Source of the DNA: Peromyscus leucopus
Lineage: Eukaryota > Chordata > Mammalia > Rodentia > Cricetidae
Assembly (NCBI RefSeq): GCF_004664715.2
Contig: NC_051063.1
Span: forward strand, 70,728,518-70,792,517
DNA length: 64,000 nt
Direction: 5' to 3'
The translations under genes and the position numbers were made by a program. This document shows, one piece after another, positions 43,690-53,868 of this stretch; position 1 is the first letter of the stretch; every line of letters starts with the position of its first letter. A model generated the notes under the pieces. It had not been told where the DNA came from. It searched no databases and was given only the letters and a program-made list of their open reading frames with translations.

Positions 43690-43705
43690 GGTTGTCCTGA
43701 CAACC
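43690..43705. promoter_or_regulatory. Inverted repeat resembling an RFX X-box
   Basis: GGTTGTC-CT-GACAACC, a perfect 7-bp inverted repeat with a 2-bp spacer, 85 bp upstream of the FANK1 start codon. It differs from the X-box consensus (GTNRCC..RGYAAC) by one base in each half-site. RFX factors drive many ciliary and testis genes; binding here is inference. Confidence 0.5.
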
Positions 43706-43789
43706 GCGGGCGGGGCCCGGCGGACGGCGAGAGGGAGGGACCAAAAAGTGACGTGGAAACGCGGAGCCGCGCACGGGCGGGAGCAGCGT

Positions 43790-43941
43790 AGGGGGTCGGG
43801 GCTGGGGACCTCGGCTGCTCAGGCGGAGCCGCGCCCCGAGCTCGGGAAGCCGCCGTCAGCTTCTGTCGGGACCACGCGAGCGTCGGCCGAGCTCGGGAAT
43901 CTCCCACTGGCTCCGTTCGGCCTCGGTGGCCGCCGCTGCAG
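43790..43941 (+). other. DHX32: Probable non-coding exon 1 of DHX32
   Basis: The 3' end is defined by the donor CAG|GTAACG at 43941/43942; the 5' end is approximate because no TSS can be seen. It would splice over about 16.5 kb to the acceptor at 60484. Leader sequence only, CpG-rich. An alternative is that the donors inside the tandem array just downstream (for example TAG|GTGAGG at 44594) are used. Confidence 0.55.
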
Positions 43942-44074
43942 GTAACGGCAGGGCAGGCGGCGGGGGAGCTGGGAGGCCGCGCACCTGTTGCAGCCCCGCC
44001 CGACACGGCACAGCTGAGGGTGAGGGCGCCTCAGCTCCGGAGGGAGGATTGCAGCTCTAGGCTGAGCTCCCCTG

Positions 44075-44594
44075 GACCCGGGAGGGTCTGGGACCGGACG
44101 CCCCCGAGACGCGCGAGTGAGAGTCAGAATAGACCCTGCTCCAGCTGGAGGACCCAGCCATTGCACCGCAGTAACCCCAACTGGAGTCGGGGCTTCCCCT
44201 GCACCTGGCGTCGGCCCAGGTCAGGGTCCGGATGACCCCGAGACGCCCGGGTGAGAGTCAGGAGAGACCCTGCTCCGGCTGGAGGACCTGGCCTTTGCAC
44301 AGCTGTACCCTCTCCTCAGGGTGAGGGTCCATGGCGCCAGGATGTTACCCCAGGTCATGGCCCCTTGATAACACCCGGTGAGGACGTCCTCCTGCTTGGG
44401 GAGGTGGGGCAGAGAATCGGGCCTTTGCATGGCAGCCCCCTTCCAGGATGGGTTCCCCTGCACCAGGACATTACCCCAGGTCAAGGCCAGGATGACCCTG
44501 AGACTCCTGGGTTTGGGTGCCCTCCACTCTGCCTGAAGGACTCGCCCTTTGCACAGCATGTTCCAGAGTGGGGTGTCCGACCGCATTGGCCTAG
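44075..44594. repeat. Diverged tandem array, four copies of about 115-134 bp
   Basis: Recurring landmarks: '(C)CCAGGTCA' at 44216, 44350 and 44476 and 'CTAGGTGA' at 44591; 'TTTGCAC/T' or 'ATTGCAC' at 44160, 44293, 44425 and 44551; 'GACCCCGAGACGC' or 'GACCCTGAGACTC' at 44234 and 44493. Spacing falls from about 134 to 115 bp. The array starts in the CpG island and runs into DHX32 intron 1. Confidence 0.75.
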
Positions 44595-44758
44595 GTGAGG
44601 GTGGGACTGTTTGAGTGTGAAAACAGCTCCTGCCTCGGTAGTAGGCCAAGCCTGTCTCCTGAAACCCTAGGCATTTCCTCCCCCAGTCCTGCTCAGTCAT
44701 CCCTACTATCACCTATCACATTTCAGGAGGTGGGATCTTGCTGACTGGTTTAGTTTGG

Positions 44759-44759
<1 letters not shown>

Positions 44760-44821
<62 letters not shown>
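44760..44821. repeat. (GT)n microsatellite near the promoter
   Basis: About 30 GT dinucleotides, roughly 0.8 kb downstream of the DHX32 exon 1 donor. Confidence 0.96.
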
Positions 44822-46109
44822 TCGTGTGTTCCAATACTCCTGTTTGGGGGGTGGGGTTGGGAGGAGTCATTGAATCACATTGAATCAGCCAAACTGTGTA
44901 AGACACTGGTTTCAAAGATCCTGATCCAGGTTTTACTTGAAGAAAGGTGTGAAAATCACGAGGGAGTTTTAGCCTGTATGCTGTAAAATTTTCAAACCAC
45001 CCCAGAGAGTGTCACTGGTTAAGGAGGGGGAAAAAAAAGGCCGGAAGGAAGGAAGAAAAATGGAGAAGAGATAAGGATGGGAATGAGAAAGTGCAGAGGA
45101 GCAGGGGGAAATTGTAGAATTGATTTAGCATTCAGGTCTGGAGATTAAAGCCCCTCCATCAATTCCCACTGCTGCCATAGACAGTCCTACAGGAAAATGG
45201 AAGGCCCAGCCGTATTGGGGTCATATAAGTGATTACTCATCTTTGCCAGAGGAGAGATTTCTACTCTGTGGGTGTCAAGGACACAGGGGAGAATTACTTT
45301 CCACAAAGGGAAACATTCAAAGCTTCGTTGAACCCGAGAAGCATCTATTCTGCAATGGAAACAGACATTTATTATCGTCTACCAAATTAGGCTCCCCTCT
45401 CTGGTTCTATGAGGGTGATTGTCAAAGCAAGGAGGCTTATGTGTGGGTGTTGACAAGCAGTGTGATTTATGCAGAACTCATACTTCCTAAGTTAAAGTGC
45501 CAAACTGAGAAATTCAGGTTGGAAGTAAATGTATCGTGAGATAGTTCCCATAATGTCCCTGCAGCTTAGAGAAGGAGGAGCCAGGGTAAGATTCTGGGTG
45601 CTTCTGTACTTAGCATTTCCCAAACTCTGGTTCGCATAAACAAAATCAGGATGAGGGCTTTCTCATCCAAGACAGGGTTATACCTGTCAATAATGCAATA
45701 GCAAATGTCACAAACAAGCCTGCCATTACTGACATACACACACAAAAAGATAAAATTAAACTATCCAAAACAGTAGGCTAGATACTGGGGGGAGGGTGCC
45801 CCCCCATTTTTTTTTTTTAAGAAAAGTGACAGATCTCCATGCTAAGGTAATGAAGACTAAATGCAGTGATTGCATGTGAATTTTAAGAATGGAAAAATGG
45901 AAATAAATAGGAATTGATGGCGTACCTTGTAGTGGTTTAGAAGAGACCGAATGAATCCTTGAAGTGGGCATTGAGGAAGTCTCACTCAATCCATAAAGGC
46001 AGCTAACTGTGAAAGCAAGATTTTAGGAGACGTCATACCTGTGAAAGAAACAACTGGCTAGGAGATGACAGCGGAGAGGGGCAGTATCTCCCATCCCCCC
46101 CCCCAGCAC
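44822..46109. other. DHX32 intron 1, unique sequence
   Basis: No recognised repeat over about 1.3 kb. A 98-codon open frame at 45243-45539 has no recognisable product and no splice support. Confidence 0.45.
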
Positions 46110-46253
46110 CTAGCACAGTACACTTGCTCAGTGGATGAGGAGAACTTAGCACAGTACACTTGCTCAGTGGATGAGGAGAACTTAGCACAGTACACTTGCT
46201 CAGTGGATGAGGAGAACTTAGCACAGTACACTTGCTCAGTGGATGAGAAGAAC
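46110..46253. repeat. 36-bp minisatellite, four copies
   Basis: Copies start at 46110, 46146, 46182 and 46218. The unit (TTAGCACAGTACACTTGCTC + 16 nt) is identical in copies 2-3; copy 1 begins C instead of T and copy 4 has one G to A near its end. Because 36 is a multiple of 3 it yields a 12-residue repeat in one frame, but there is no evidence of translation. Confidence 0.97.
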
Positions 46254-47410
46254 TTCCCTGTAGGGAGTTTTTTATCATCAGAGAAGATGCTCGTGGCCAG
46301 AAACTGTTAATGGGTTAGGACTTGGAAATGAATGATAAAGTTTTTATTGTAACTTGGTTTTTTTTTTTTTTTTCCCTGCTATTATGTCTATTAACTTTGG
46401 CTGCCCTGTTCAGTGGTCAAAGGCAAACAAAAGGCACTCCATGGCGGGGTTGGGGGAGGGTGGGTTAACTTTGTTTTTAAGTTTCCAAGTTTTTTTTGTG
46501 CGCAGAGGGGGGAACATCGCTATTTAGCTGGTGTGTAACTCAAGGTAGCAAACCAAAGCAGCCTTAGCGTGAGATAACAAGGTAGCCAGGAAGACATAAA
46601 AAAGTGCAGCCGTTTCTTTTTCTTAGATCTGTTGGCCACTCTCAGAATGAAAAGTAAAGACAACTCAGTTGAGGTTAACTTGATTTAGTACAAACAGGGC
46701 AGCCAAAATTACATCACTTGAGTATGTAGGTTCTGTCTTCTTCCCCTGCTATCATAACTGGGAGGAGGTTTTCTTTTTGCTTTGAAGAATTTTTGTTAGC
46801 CTGGTTTGGATCTTTTTCCCTCTCTGCTACTTTCTGAATTCATTAAGGAGCCCAGTCAAAGGTAGACTACAACGTGCTTTCCGTATCTGCTTTTGTGTTG
46901 TCCCCAAACCTGTTACAAACTGCACTCAAACCGTCAGACTCCGCGGAATGCTCGGCACTCTGCTCTCCGCATCCGTGGTGTAATGGTGCTCCAGGATCTG
47001 GCTGTTTCTCACTTTCCAGCACATCTTCCAGGAGGAGGCTCGTGCCCGATAAATGAGCTTCTCTCCCACTGGAGGGACTCTACATTGGAGCTCTTAGCTC
47101 CAAAACTACATTTTCTTCTAATAGTTTTCTCTCTTTTGTTTTTGGATCTTGAGCCTCTGATTAGACTTGGGTTTTCTTTTCCGTAACCCCACAGCAGGCT
47201 GCTTCCACAGTTCCTTTAGTGCGGAGGGGCTTTGGTTGTCTCTGATGTCTTGAGAGGGACAGTAGCAGAGAGGACAGCTTGCAGGCTTTTTACCAGTCTG
47301 TATTTCTAGGTACACCTCCTTGGGAAAGCTGGGAGCTGCTCTTTGCTCATTATTAGATGGCGGTTTGTCTGATAGTTTAGTGAGAATCAGAATACATTAT
47401 GTGTAATTTT
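46254..47410. other. DHX32 intron 1, unique sequence
   Basis: T-run at 46358-46374, a G-rich patch at 46444-46462, otherwise no recognised repeat. Small open frames at 46874-47186 are unsupported. Confidence 0.45.
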
Positions 47411-47625
47411 AGGGACAGGGGATATAACTCAGTTTGGTAGAATACTTAGTGTGAACTAAGCCTTGGGTTCAGTTCCCACCCAGTGTAAACTAAATGTGGT
47501 GTCCCACAACTGTAACCTCAGCACTGGTGAGGTAGAGGAAGAGGATCAGAAGTTCAAAGCCATTCTTGGTGACATGATGAGTTCAAGGCCAGCCTAGGCT
47601 ACATGAGACCCTATTTCAGATAATA
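47411..47625 (+). repeat. B4-type composite SINE (ID+B1), sense
   Basis: 'agggacaggggatataactc', 'gggttcagttcccacccagt', 'aggatcagaagttcaaagcc', 'tgagttcaaggccagcctag', 'atgagaccctattt'. Confidence 0.8.
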
Positions 47626-47689
47626 ATAATAGGGAAATGCTAATAGATAATGAATACTGATATCTTCCATGTTGTAAAAGAACTCCCCC

Positions 47690-47845
47690 CCCCCCACCCC
47701 CCAGACAGGGTTTCTCTGGGTAATAGCTTTGACTGTCCTGGAACTCACTCTGTAGACCAGGCTGGCCTTGAATTCACAGAGATCCTCCTGCGTCTGCCTC
47801 CCAAGTGCTGAGATTAAAGGCGTGTGCCACCACCGCCTGGCTTTG
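47690..47845 (-). repeat. B1 SINE, antisense
   Basis: 'cagacagggtttctctgggt', 'tcctggaactcactctgtag', 'tgctgagattaaaggcgtgt', 'gccaccaccgcctggc'. Confidence 0.93.
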
Positions 47846-48087
47846 TTTTTGTTTAAGGTATGGAGAGGAGATCACTAGGAGTAGGTTTTGGTGACTGGTG
47901 CCAGTGTCGTGGGGAGGGGGAGCCACTGGAAAGAGCAGACTTGGAGGTCTTGGTGACACGGTAAAGGAGAAGACAAGGCTACCCCCCCAATGTCTGATGT
48001 CAGGCGGTAAGGTGGACTCTCCAGCTGTTTGTTGAAGTCTTAAACACAAAAGAAAGAAGCAAGCTTTGTGAAGAATATGACAAATGG

Positions 48088-48230
48088 GCCGGGCAGTGGT
48101 GGTGTACGCCTTTAATCCCAGCACTTGGGAGGCAGAAGCAGGGGGATCTCTGAGTTTGAGGCCAGCCTGGTCTACGTAGTGAGTTCCAGGACAGCCAGGT
48201 TTACACAGAAACCCTGTCTCAAAAACAAAA
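48088..48230 (+). repeat. B1 SINE, sense
   Basis: 'gggccgggcagtggtggtgt', 'gcacttgggaggcagaagca', 'gccagcctggtctacgtagt', 'aaaccctgtctcaaaaacaa'. Possible duplication 'atatgacaaatgg' (48075) / 'atatgacaatgg' (48252). Confidence 0.92.
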
Positions 48231-48262
48231 CATCATCAACAACAAAAACAGATATGACAATG

Positions 48263-48400
48263 GAGCCGGACAGTCGTGGCCCACACCTTTAATTCAAGCA
48301 CTTGGAAGGCAGAGTCAGGAGGATCTCTTAAGTTTGAGCAAGTCCAACCTGGTCTACAGAGCAAGTTCAGGACAGCTAGGCTGCACAGAAAAACCCTGGG
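48263..48400 (+). repeat. B1 SINE, sense, diverged
   Basis: 'gagccggacagtcgtggccc', 'tcaagcacttggaaggcaga', 'ccaacctggtctacagagca', 'gaaaaaccctgg'. Confidence 0.88.
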
Positions 48401-48979
48401 GGGGCGGTGTATGTCTGTGGACTGTGTGCTGTGTTCAGGTTGAAACATGAGCACATGCTTGTTGTGCTGCCCCATAAGCAATAGTTGGACACGTGGATCC
48501 GCAACCACAAAAGCCTGCAAGGAAGCCAGGAAACTGCACCCAAGCCTTCAGAACCATTTTCTCATAGTGTCTTTAGTAAGGGAAAGGGATCCAGGACCCT
48601 GGGGCACATGTATTTTACAATGGAGGAGGGTGGTGGTGGGAGACCCTCACAGACTAAGAAAAGGGTGGCCACAAAGTTAAGCTGACCTGTGGGAAGGGTC
48701 CTGAGGTGTGCAGGTCTGGCCATTCCCTGAAATCATTGTGCTCTCCACCCCCAACCCAGCTCCTGGTAGTTATTAAAGTGAATGCAGAGTACCTACAGTT
48801 TGTCGACAAGGAAAGAAAGCCGCTCGGCATTTCCAGGGCTCAGGGTCTCTATTTAGGACAATAATCCATGAAAAATGTAACTTCAGAAGTTGGTACTAAT
48901 GATGCCTTGGGTCGGCAGTAGGCTATGGTACTGTATGTTTGCTCTGTTGCTTGATTGCTTGGGGAAAAAGGGGTGTCCA
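48401..48979. other. DHX32 intron 1, no gene seen
   Basis: Unique-looking. A processed pseudogene around 48440-48690 was considered but could not be supported. Confidence 0.4.
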
Positions 48980-49080
48980 CAGAACGTGGTGGCCAATGAC
49001 TGTGATCACAACACTCACGTGCTTGAGGCAGGAGGTAGAGGGTAGCCTGAGCTACATAGTGAACCCCTGTCTTCTAAGTA
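48980..49080 (+). repeat. B1 fragment, sense, diverged
   Basis: 'agaacgtggtggccaatgac', 'agcctgagctacatagtgaa', 'cccctgtcttc'. Confidence 0.65.
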
Positions 49081-49381
49081 AGTAAATTAATGAATTTTAA
49101 AAGTTCAATAAAATGGCTAAAAGTTCACTTTATAAATTTCAGAGGTAAAATAAACGTCGTATTTCTTAGGGAGACTGACGGGTGTACGCTCCTCAGATCT
49201 TAGCTGTACTGGGTTCTACCCCATTGCACGCAGGAGTAAGCCAAGTTAGTATTTTTTAGTGTATTGACTCTGCTTTAAGGAGCCCTTAAGCTATTATGCA
49301 ATCAAAAGTGATTAAAAAATTAATATTGGAAAGACAAAGCACTTGGCTGTGGGAAGTTGAAGTGTGAACATTAAGAAGTCT

Positions 49382-49540
49382 TTCTGGCCATGCACCATGG
49401 TGCACAGCTTTAATCCCAGCACAGGGGAAGCAGAGGGGATCTGTGAGTTTGAGGCCAGCCTGGTCTATGTAGTGAATTCTAGGGCAGTCAGGGCTGTATG
49501 GAGAGACCTTGTCTCCAAAAAACAAAAAAAAAAACAACCA
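49382..49540 (+). repeat. B1 SINE, sense
   Basis: 'tggccatgcaccatggtgca', 'ctttaatcccagcacagggg', 'gaggccagcctggtctatgt', 'gagaccttgtctccaaaaaa'. Confidence 0.9.
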
Positions 49541-49605
49541 TACCAATAAAAAAGTCTAAATCTAAAAATAATTAAATTACAATGTATGAATCTTTGAAAT
49601 CCATG

Positions 49606-49770
49606 TGGAGCAGTGAAATGGCTTAGTAGGTAAAGGTGCCTGCCACTAAGCCTGGGAAACTGAGTCCAGTCCACAGAGCCCACATGGTAAAAAGAGAGCC
49701 AGCTCCTGTAGGTTATCCTCTGACCTCCATACAAGTACCCTCATGGCCCCCATACAAAATAAATAAATAC
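49606..49770 (+). repeat. B3-type SINE, sense
   Basis: 'gagcagtgaaatggcttagt', 'aggtaaaggtgcctgccact', 'atcctctgacctccatacaa', 'caaaataaataaatac'. Confidence 0.75.
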
Positions 49771-49884
49771 GTACATTTTTAAATTAATTGTGCAATTGAT
49801 TATTCATGATGTATTTGATATGGAACAATGTTGAATAAAGACTGGATGGTTTTCTAGGTGCTTTTCCAAAAGCTGATGAATTTT

Positions 49885-50091
49885 TTTAAATTTAAATTTT
49901 ATGTTTATGGGTGGTTTGCCTGCATGTACGTCTGGACCCCTCATGTGCCTAATGCCAAAAGAGGGCATCTGATCCCCCTGGAAAAATGGTTTAAGATGGT
50001 CGTGAGCATCCATGTAGGTGCTAGGAATTTAACCTAGGTCCTCTGGAAGAGCAGCCAGTGCACTTAACCACTGAGCCATTTCCCCAGTCTC
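49885..50091 (-). repeat. B2 SINE, antisense
   Basis: 'ttttatgtttatgggtggtt', 'gtttaagatggtcgtgagca', 'gtcctctggaagagcagcca', 'ctgagccatttccccagtct'. Confidence 0.9.
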
Positions 50092-50274
50092 AAAGATGAT
50101 CAATTTTATTTGTTTACTTAAACTAGATGTCACTGTTTTTGAAGTCTAGAAATAAAGTTTTAAAAATAAAATTTCAATTTTGACCTTATCTTTTCCAGAG
50201 AGACTTTAAGTAGCTCCTAGAAAGCAAATACATTTTAGAGAAGGCTGGCCCTGTGAAAACATGGGCAGAAAAAA

Positions 50275-50375
50275 AAAAGACAGAGCCTTGCTGTGCAGCC
50301 CAGGCTAGCCTAAACTTCTAGTTTTGCCTCAGCTTTGGGCATGCTGGGGTTACAGGCCTGTGCCAACGCACCCAG
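50275..50375 (-). repeat. B1-type SINE, antisense, diverged
   Basis: 'gacagagccttgctgtgcag', 'catgctggggttacaggcct', 'gccaacgcacccagcc'. Confidence 0.75.
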
Positions 50376-50774
50376 CCTTCTGAAAATCTCAGGAACGTGA
50401 CTCCATCCTGTCAATGGAAGCTTTCTGTAGCTGAGAAAGCACTCATGCTAAGTATTTGACTTTTAGCCCCACGAGGGCAGTTAGAACCATGCCTTTCAAA
50501 CACATAAGCAAGATCTGCAAACAGATCTGTACCTGATTTAGTTCAAAAACATCATTCTATTTGCATTTATTATGTGGGTATATGTATGTATGTAGGCAAT
50601 GCACCTACCACAGCATACACTTGTGGAAGTCACAGGGCAACTTTCAGGATTCTGTTCTCAGATCAGCAGGCTTGGAAAAGAGTATCTTCCCCTGCTCCCT
50701 TTAAAAACACTACCTGACATCTCCTGTGGAGTAAAGTATTTCTTCAGCCTGCACTGATAGAATACAAACTCCTT
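50376..50774. other. DHX32 intron 1, no gene seen
   Basis: No exon recognised. 50570-50700 may be an eroded antisense SINE. Confidence 0.4.
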
Positions 50775-50925
50775 TTCTTTTTTGAGACAGTCTCACTGTG
50801 TAGTTCTGACTGTCCTGGAACTGGCTTTGTAGTAGACCCGGTTGGCCTCAAACTCCCAAAGATCTGCCTGCTTCTGCCACCTGAGTGCTGGAAGTAAAGG
50901 GGTGGGCCACTTCACCCAGCCAAGC
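50775..50925 (-). repeat. B1 SINE, antisense
   Basis: 'ttttttgagacagtctcact', 'tgtcctggaactggctttgt', 'ctgcctgcttctgccacctg', 'gggccacttcacccagc'. Confidence 0.87.
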
Positions 50926-50944
50926 CCCTGTGCTTTAAGAAAAT

Positions 50945-51262
50945 TGGGAAGAGCAGTTGCATGGCTTAGCGGGCACCATACACTCATCCAGGATCAAGCT
51001 GGGGCCAGACTGCCTGACTTCAAACACCTGCTGTGTCACAGCCAAGATGCTGAAAACTGGGTAAATTAACCAAACCTCTGAAGGCTTAAACTTCCTCATT
51101 TGAAAAAAAAAAATGAGACTGATAAAGTAAACCCTCACAGGGTTCTTAAGGGTTTAAATGAAATAATCCATATAAAGTGCTTAAATGCTTAACAGCATCT
51201 GGCATAAAATATGCACGCTGTAAGTGCTAATCAGTAGACTTATCATTGTCATCATCATTAAT
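50945..51262 (+). repeat. MIR SINE, near full length, sense
   Basis: Core and tail of the mammalian-wide MIR: 'ctgcctgacttcaaac', 'ctgggtaaattaaccaaacc', 'cttcctcatttgaaaa', 'cctcacagggttcttaaggg', 'aaataatccatataaagtgc', 'catctggcataaaat'. MIRs predate the eutherian radiation, so this block should be alignable in other mammals. Confidence 0.8.
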
Positions 51263-51907
51263 CCAACTTCAGGAGTGTGTGGATCCGTGTGTTCTCCAAC
51301 TGTGGTCTGTAGAAGGGTGCTGGCCCCAGCCCTCCTGTCAGGTGAGGAGAGGAGTTGGTACCTGGACTTTTGGCTACAGTGGGAGAGGCAGTGAGTTCAT
51401 TTACACACTGAGACGGGCTGCTGTGGGTCAGCACTTGGCATCAAATTGCCATGGAATACTGGACCCATGATCATGTGCTCCAGAAAAACAGATGGCCTTT
51501 TATCCTAGCTGTCGCTTCAGTCCTCATTCCCTCTCTTTTCTAAACATTGGCATTGTGGGCTATAAATATATTGTTCGTTGCTTCAGTGAATCCTTACTGA
51601 TCACAGTGCCCATGCGCAGCCCTGGGTCTGTTTTCTAGGAGTTGCAAAGATAACTCTGAAACCATCTCTATGCTAGAGCAAGAGCGATCTGGGTAAAGGT
51701 GGGAGTTAGTATTTTGTGCATACAGTATTTGCAGTGGTTTTATAGCTTGGTCACCTGGGCTCCCGCATCCCGGAGAGGACAGCATAATACCTATTAGTAC
51801 TCTAGCATCATGTGGTGTCTATCACAGAGGTCAGTGTTCCCAGTTTTCAAAACAGGATTTGACTGTTCTAGAAATAAGCAACACTAGCAAGCATCTGAAT
51901 AAGAAAA
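51263..51907. other. DHX32 intron 1, no gene seen
   Basis: Apparently unique sequence; nothing recognised. Confidence 0.45.
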
Positions 51908-51915
51908 TAACTTTT

Positions 51916-52047
51916 TGTTTGTTTTTCGAGACAGGGTTTCTCTGTATAGCTTTGGAGCCTGTCCTGGAACTAACTCTGTAGCCCAGGCTGCCTGCCTCTG
52001 CCTCCCGAGTGCTGGGATTAAAGGCGTGCGCCACCACTGCCCAGCGA
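51916..52047 (-). repeat. B1 SINE, antisense
   Basis: 'tttttcgagacagggtttct', 'ctggaactaactctgtagcc', 'gctgggattaaaggcgtgcg'. Duplication TAACTTTT at 51908-51915 and 52053-52060. An internal deletion removes the 'cctcgaactcacagagatcc' segment. Confidence 0.93.
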
Positions 52048-52374
52048 GAGACTAACTTTTAAAGGTATTATTGAGAGCCCATCTTCTTACACTGTAACTT
52101 TGTACCTGAAAGTGGGAGTCATAAAAACTGCAGCAACAGGAAAAGTTTTCTAAGCACACAGCAACCCCAGATTAATTCAAAATCTGGAAATGAACCTAGG
52201 TGTTTCTGGCATGCTTTCCCATGTTGTATCATGCATCTTCACAGCAGCCTTGGTCCTGAGCATACAACAATGTGCAAGCTTCACACTTTCTGTGCCAACA
52301 AGCTCTGCCTGAAACACTGGGGCTCAGATTCTAAACCATTGCGTGTTACTTTGGCAGTACTTTTTGTTTGTTTG

Positions 52375-52670
52375 GTGTGTGTGTGCACATGGGTGTGCAA
52401 GTGTAGAGGCCAAAGGTCACTGTCAGATATCTTCCTCAGTGACTTCACCTTATTTTTGGGGACAGGGCCTCGCATTGCACCTGGGGTCACCAACTTGTTT
52501 CAAACTGGCCAGCGAGCTTGTAGGAGCCACCTGTCTCTGTCCCTCTTCCCCCAAGGAGGAGAGTACAGATGCACCCCCACACTCAGCTTTTACACACATG
52601 CTGGGGGTCGAACCCGTGTCCTTGAGCTTGTGCCGCAAGCCCGTTATCCACTGAGCCAGCTCCACAGCTC
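52375..52670 (-). repeat. tRNA-type composite SINE, antisense, diverged
   Basis: 'gggtgtgcaagtgtagaggc', 'acagggcctcgcattgcacc', 'gctgggggtcgaacccgtgt', 'cactgagccagctccacagc' (reverse of a tRNA-like head with B box). B4-like. Confidence 0.65.
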
Positions 52671-53185
52671 CCGATTAACAGTGCTCTCACTGTGCACCCA
52701 GAGATTTCCGCTCTCATAAAAACAGTGCTTTAATTACCAAGACTGAGTACTTTGTACCCTCTTCCTTCACCACGCCTCAAATTACTGTGTCTTTGCATTC
52801 TGTTGTATTAGAGTCCTTGGTTTTAAAAACTGCTGTTTGAGTTGCTGGCTTGAATTTCATGGGGAAAAAAAAAATAAACAAATCTTGGCTTATAAAGACA
52901 AAATTTTCTTATTTTGAAGTCTCCGTAAATATACTTCTGCCACTTATACTATGTATCGGTGCAAAGTGACATTCTCAGCACTTAATAATTCTAAAATCAA
53001 AATGTCAGTTAACCTTAAAAAGACCTGAAGAAGCTTCATGTCCTTCAGGGTATCCAGCCAAGATTCATTCTTTGTGCAAAAGTAAGCAAATGTGCCAGTC
53101 TCATTAGTATGCAGATTTGCCTTAGACTTTAACAAACAATGATTCTATATACATGCCAAAGAATTGTTTCAAAAGTGAATTTCTG
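52671..53185. other. DHX32 intron 1, no gene seen
   Basis: AT-rich, nothing recognised. Confidence 0.45.
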
Positions 53186-53355
53186 GCCGGGCAGTGGTGG
53201 CAGCGGCATACACCTGTAATCCCAGCACTCGGGAGGCAGAGGCAGGTGGATCTCTGTGAGTTCTAGTCCAGCCTGGTCTACAGAGCGAGTTCCAAGACAG
53301 GCTCAAAAGCTACAGAGAAGCCCTGTCTCGAAAAAAAACAAACAAACAAACAAAA
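53186..53355 (+). repeat. B1 SINE, sense
   Basis: 'ggccgggcagtggtggcagc', 'cagcactcgggaggcagagg', 'cagcctggtctacagagcga', 'agccctgtctcgaaaaaaaa', then (AAAC)n. Confidence 0.95.
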
Positions 53356-53761
53356 AAAGTGAATTTCTTTATGATCAGTAAATGTTTGATTTATATGTCG
53401 ATTTTGCGTACCTGTATAACCAGGGTCACGTCAAAGTTTCTGAGGTTATAAAGGGATGATGAGCAGAAAACACTAAGGAGCCTTGTAGAAGACCTGTCTA
53501 TCATTTGCTCTTATGTGCAAACACATGAATCATTAGTGATTTACTGCTGTGTAGGTATTGAAGGAACATCAGAGAAATTAAAATCCTGGAGAGCCTTTGC
53601 ATTGGCTACATATGAAGCTGGGCATCACATAAAAGAGTAACTTAAAAGAGGTGAGATATTTTATACCTGTCTTGTAGACCCAATCTTGGGGCCAACTGAT
53701 CTTTCAGACCTACTAGAAAATGATATTAAAGGGTTTTTGTCAAGAAATTTTCCTTAGCAGG
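53356..53761. other. DHX32 intron 1, no gene seen
   Basis: Nothing recognised. Confidence 0.45.
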
Positions 53762-53868
53762 GGACTGGAGAGGTGGCTCAGTGGTTAAAAGCACTTGATC
53801 TTCCAGAGGACTCGGGATAAACATGCATTAAGCAAAACACCCATACACATAAAATAAATATAAAAAAA
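53762..53868 (+). repeat. B2 SINE, sense, internally deleted
   Basis: Head 'gggactggagaggtggctca' to 'cttccagaggactcggg', then a jump straight to the B2 tail 'catgcattaagcaaaacacc', 'cataaaataaatataaa'. About 100 bp of the body are missing. Confidence 0.88.

Larger units (their letters stand above)
43540..44260. promoter_or_regulatory. CpG-island bidirectional promoter, FANK1 (-) / DHX32 (+)
   Basis: The only long stretch of GC-rich, CpG-dense sequence outside the L1. It holds a GC box (GGGCGGGGCC at about 43708), a perfect inverted repeat (43690-43705), and a CRE-like TGACGT (43749-43754), and no TATA box. A minus-strand start codon with a donor site lies at its left part and a plus-strand donor (CAG|GTAACG) at 43941. 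In human, DHX32 and FANK1 are adjacent and divergently transcribed, with starts very close together, which matches this arrangement. Transcription start points cannot be read from sequence; I expect them between about 43,620 and 43,850. Confidence 0.8.

Noticed and set aside
48447..48690. Possible processed pseudogene
   Set aside because: Two overlapping short frames but no identifiable parent protein, poly(A) tail or target duplication.
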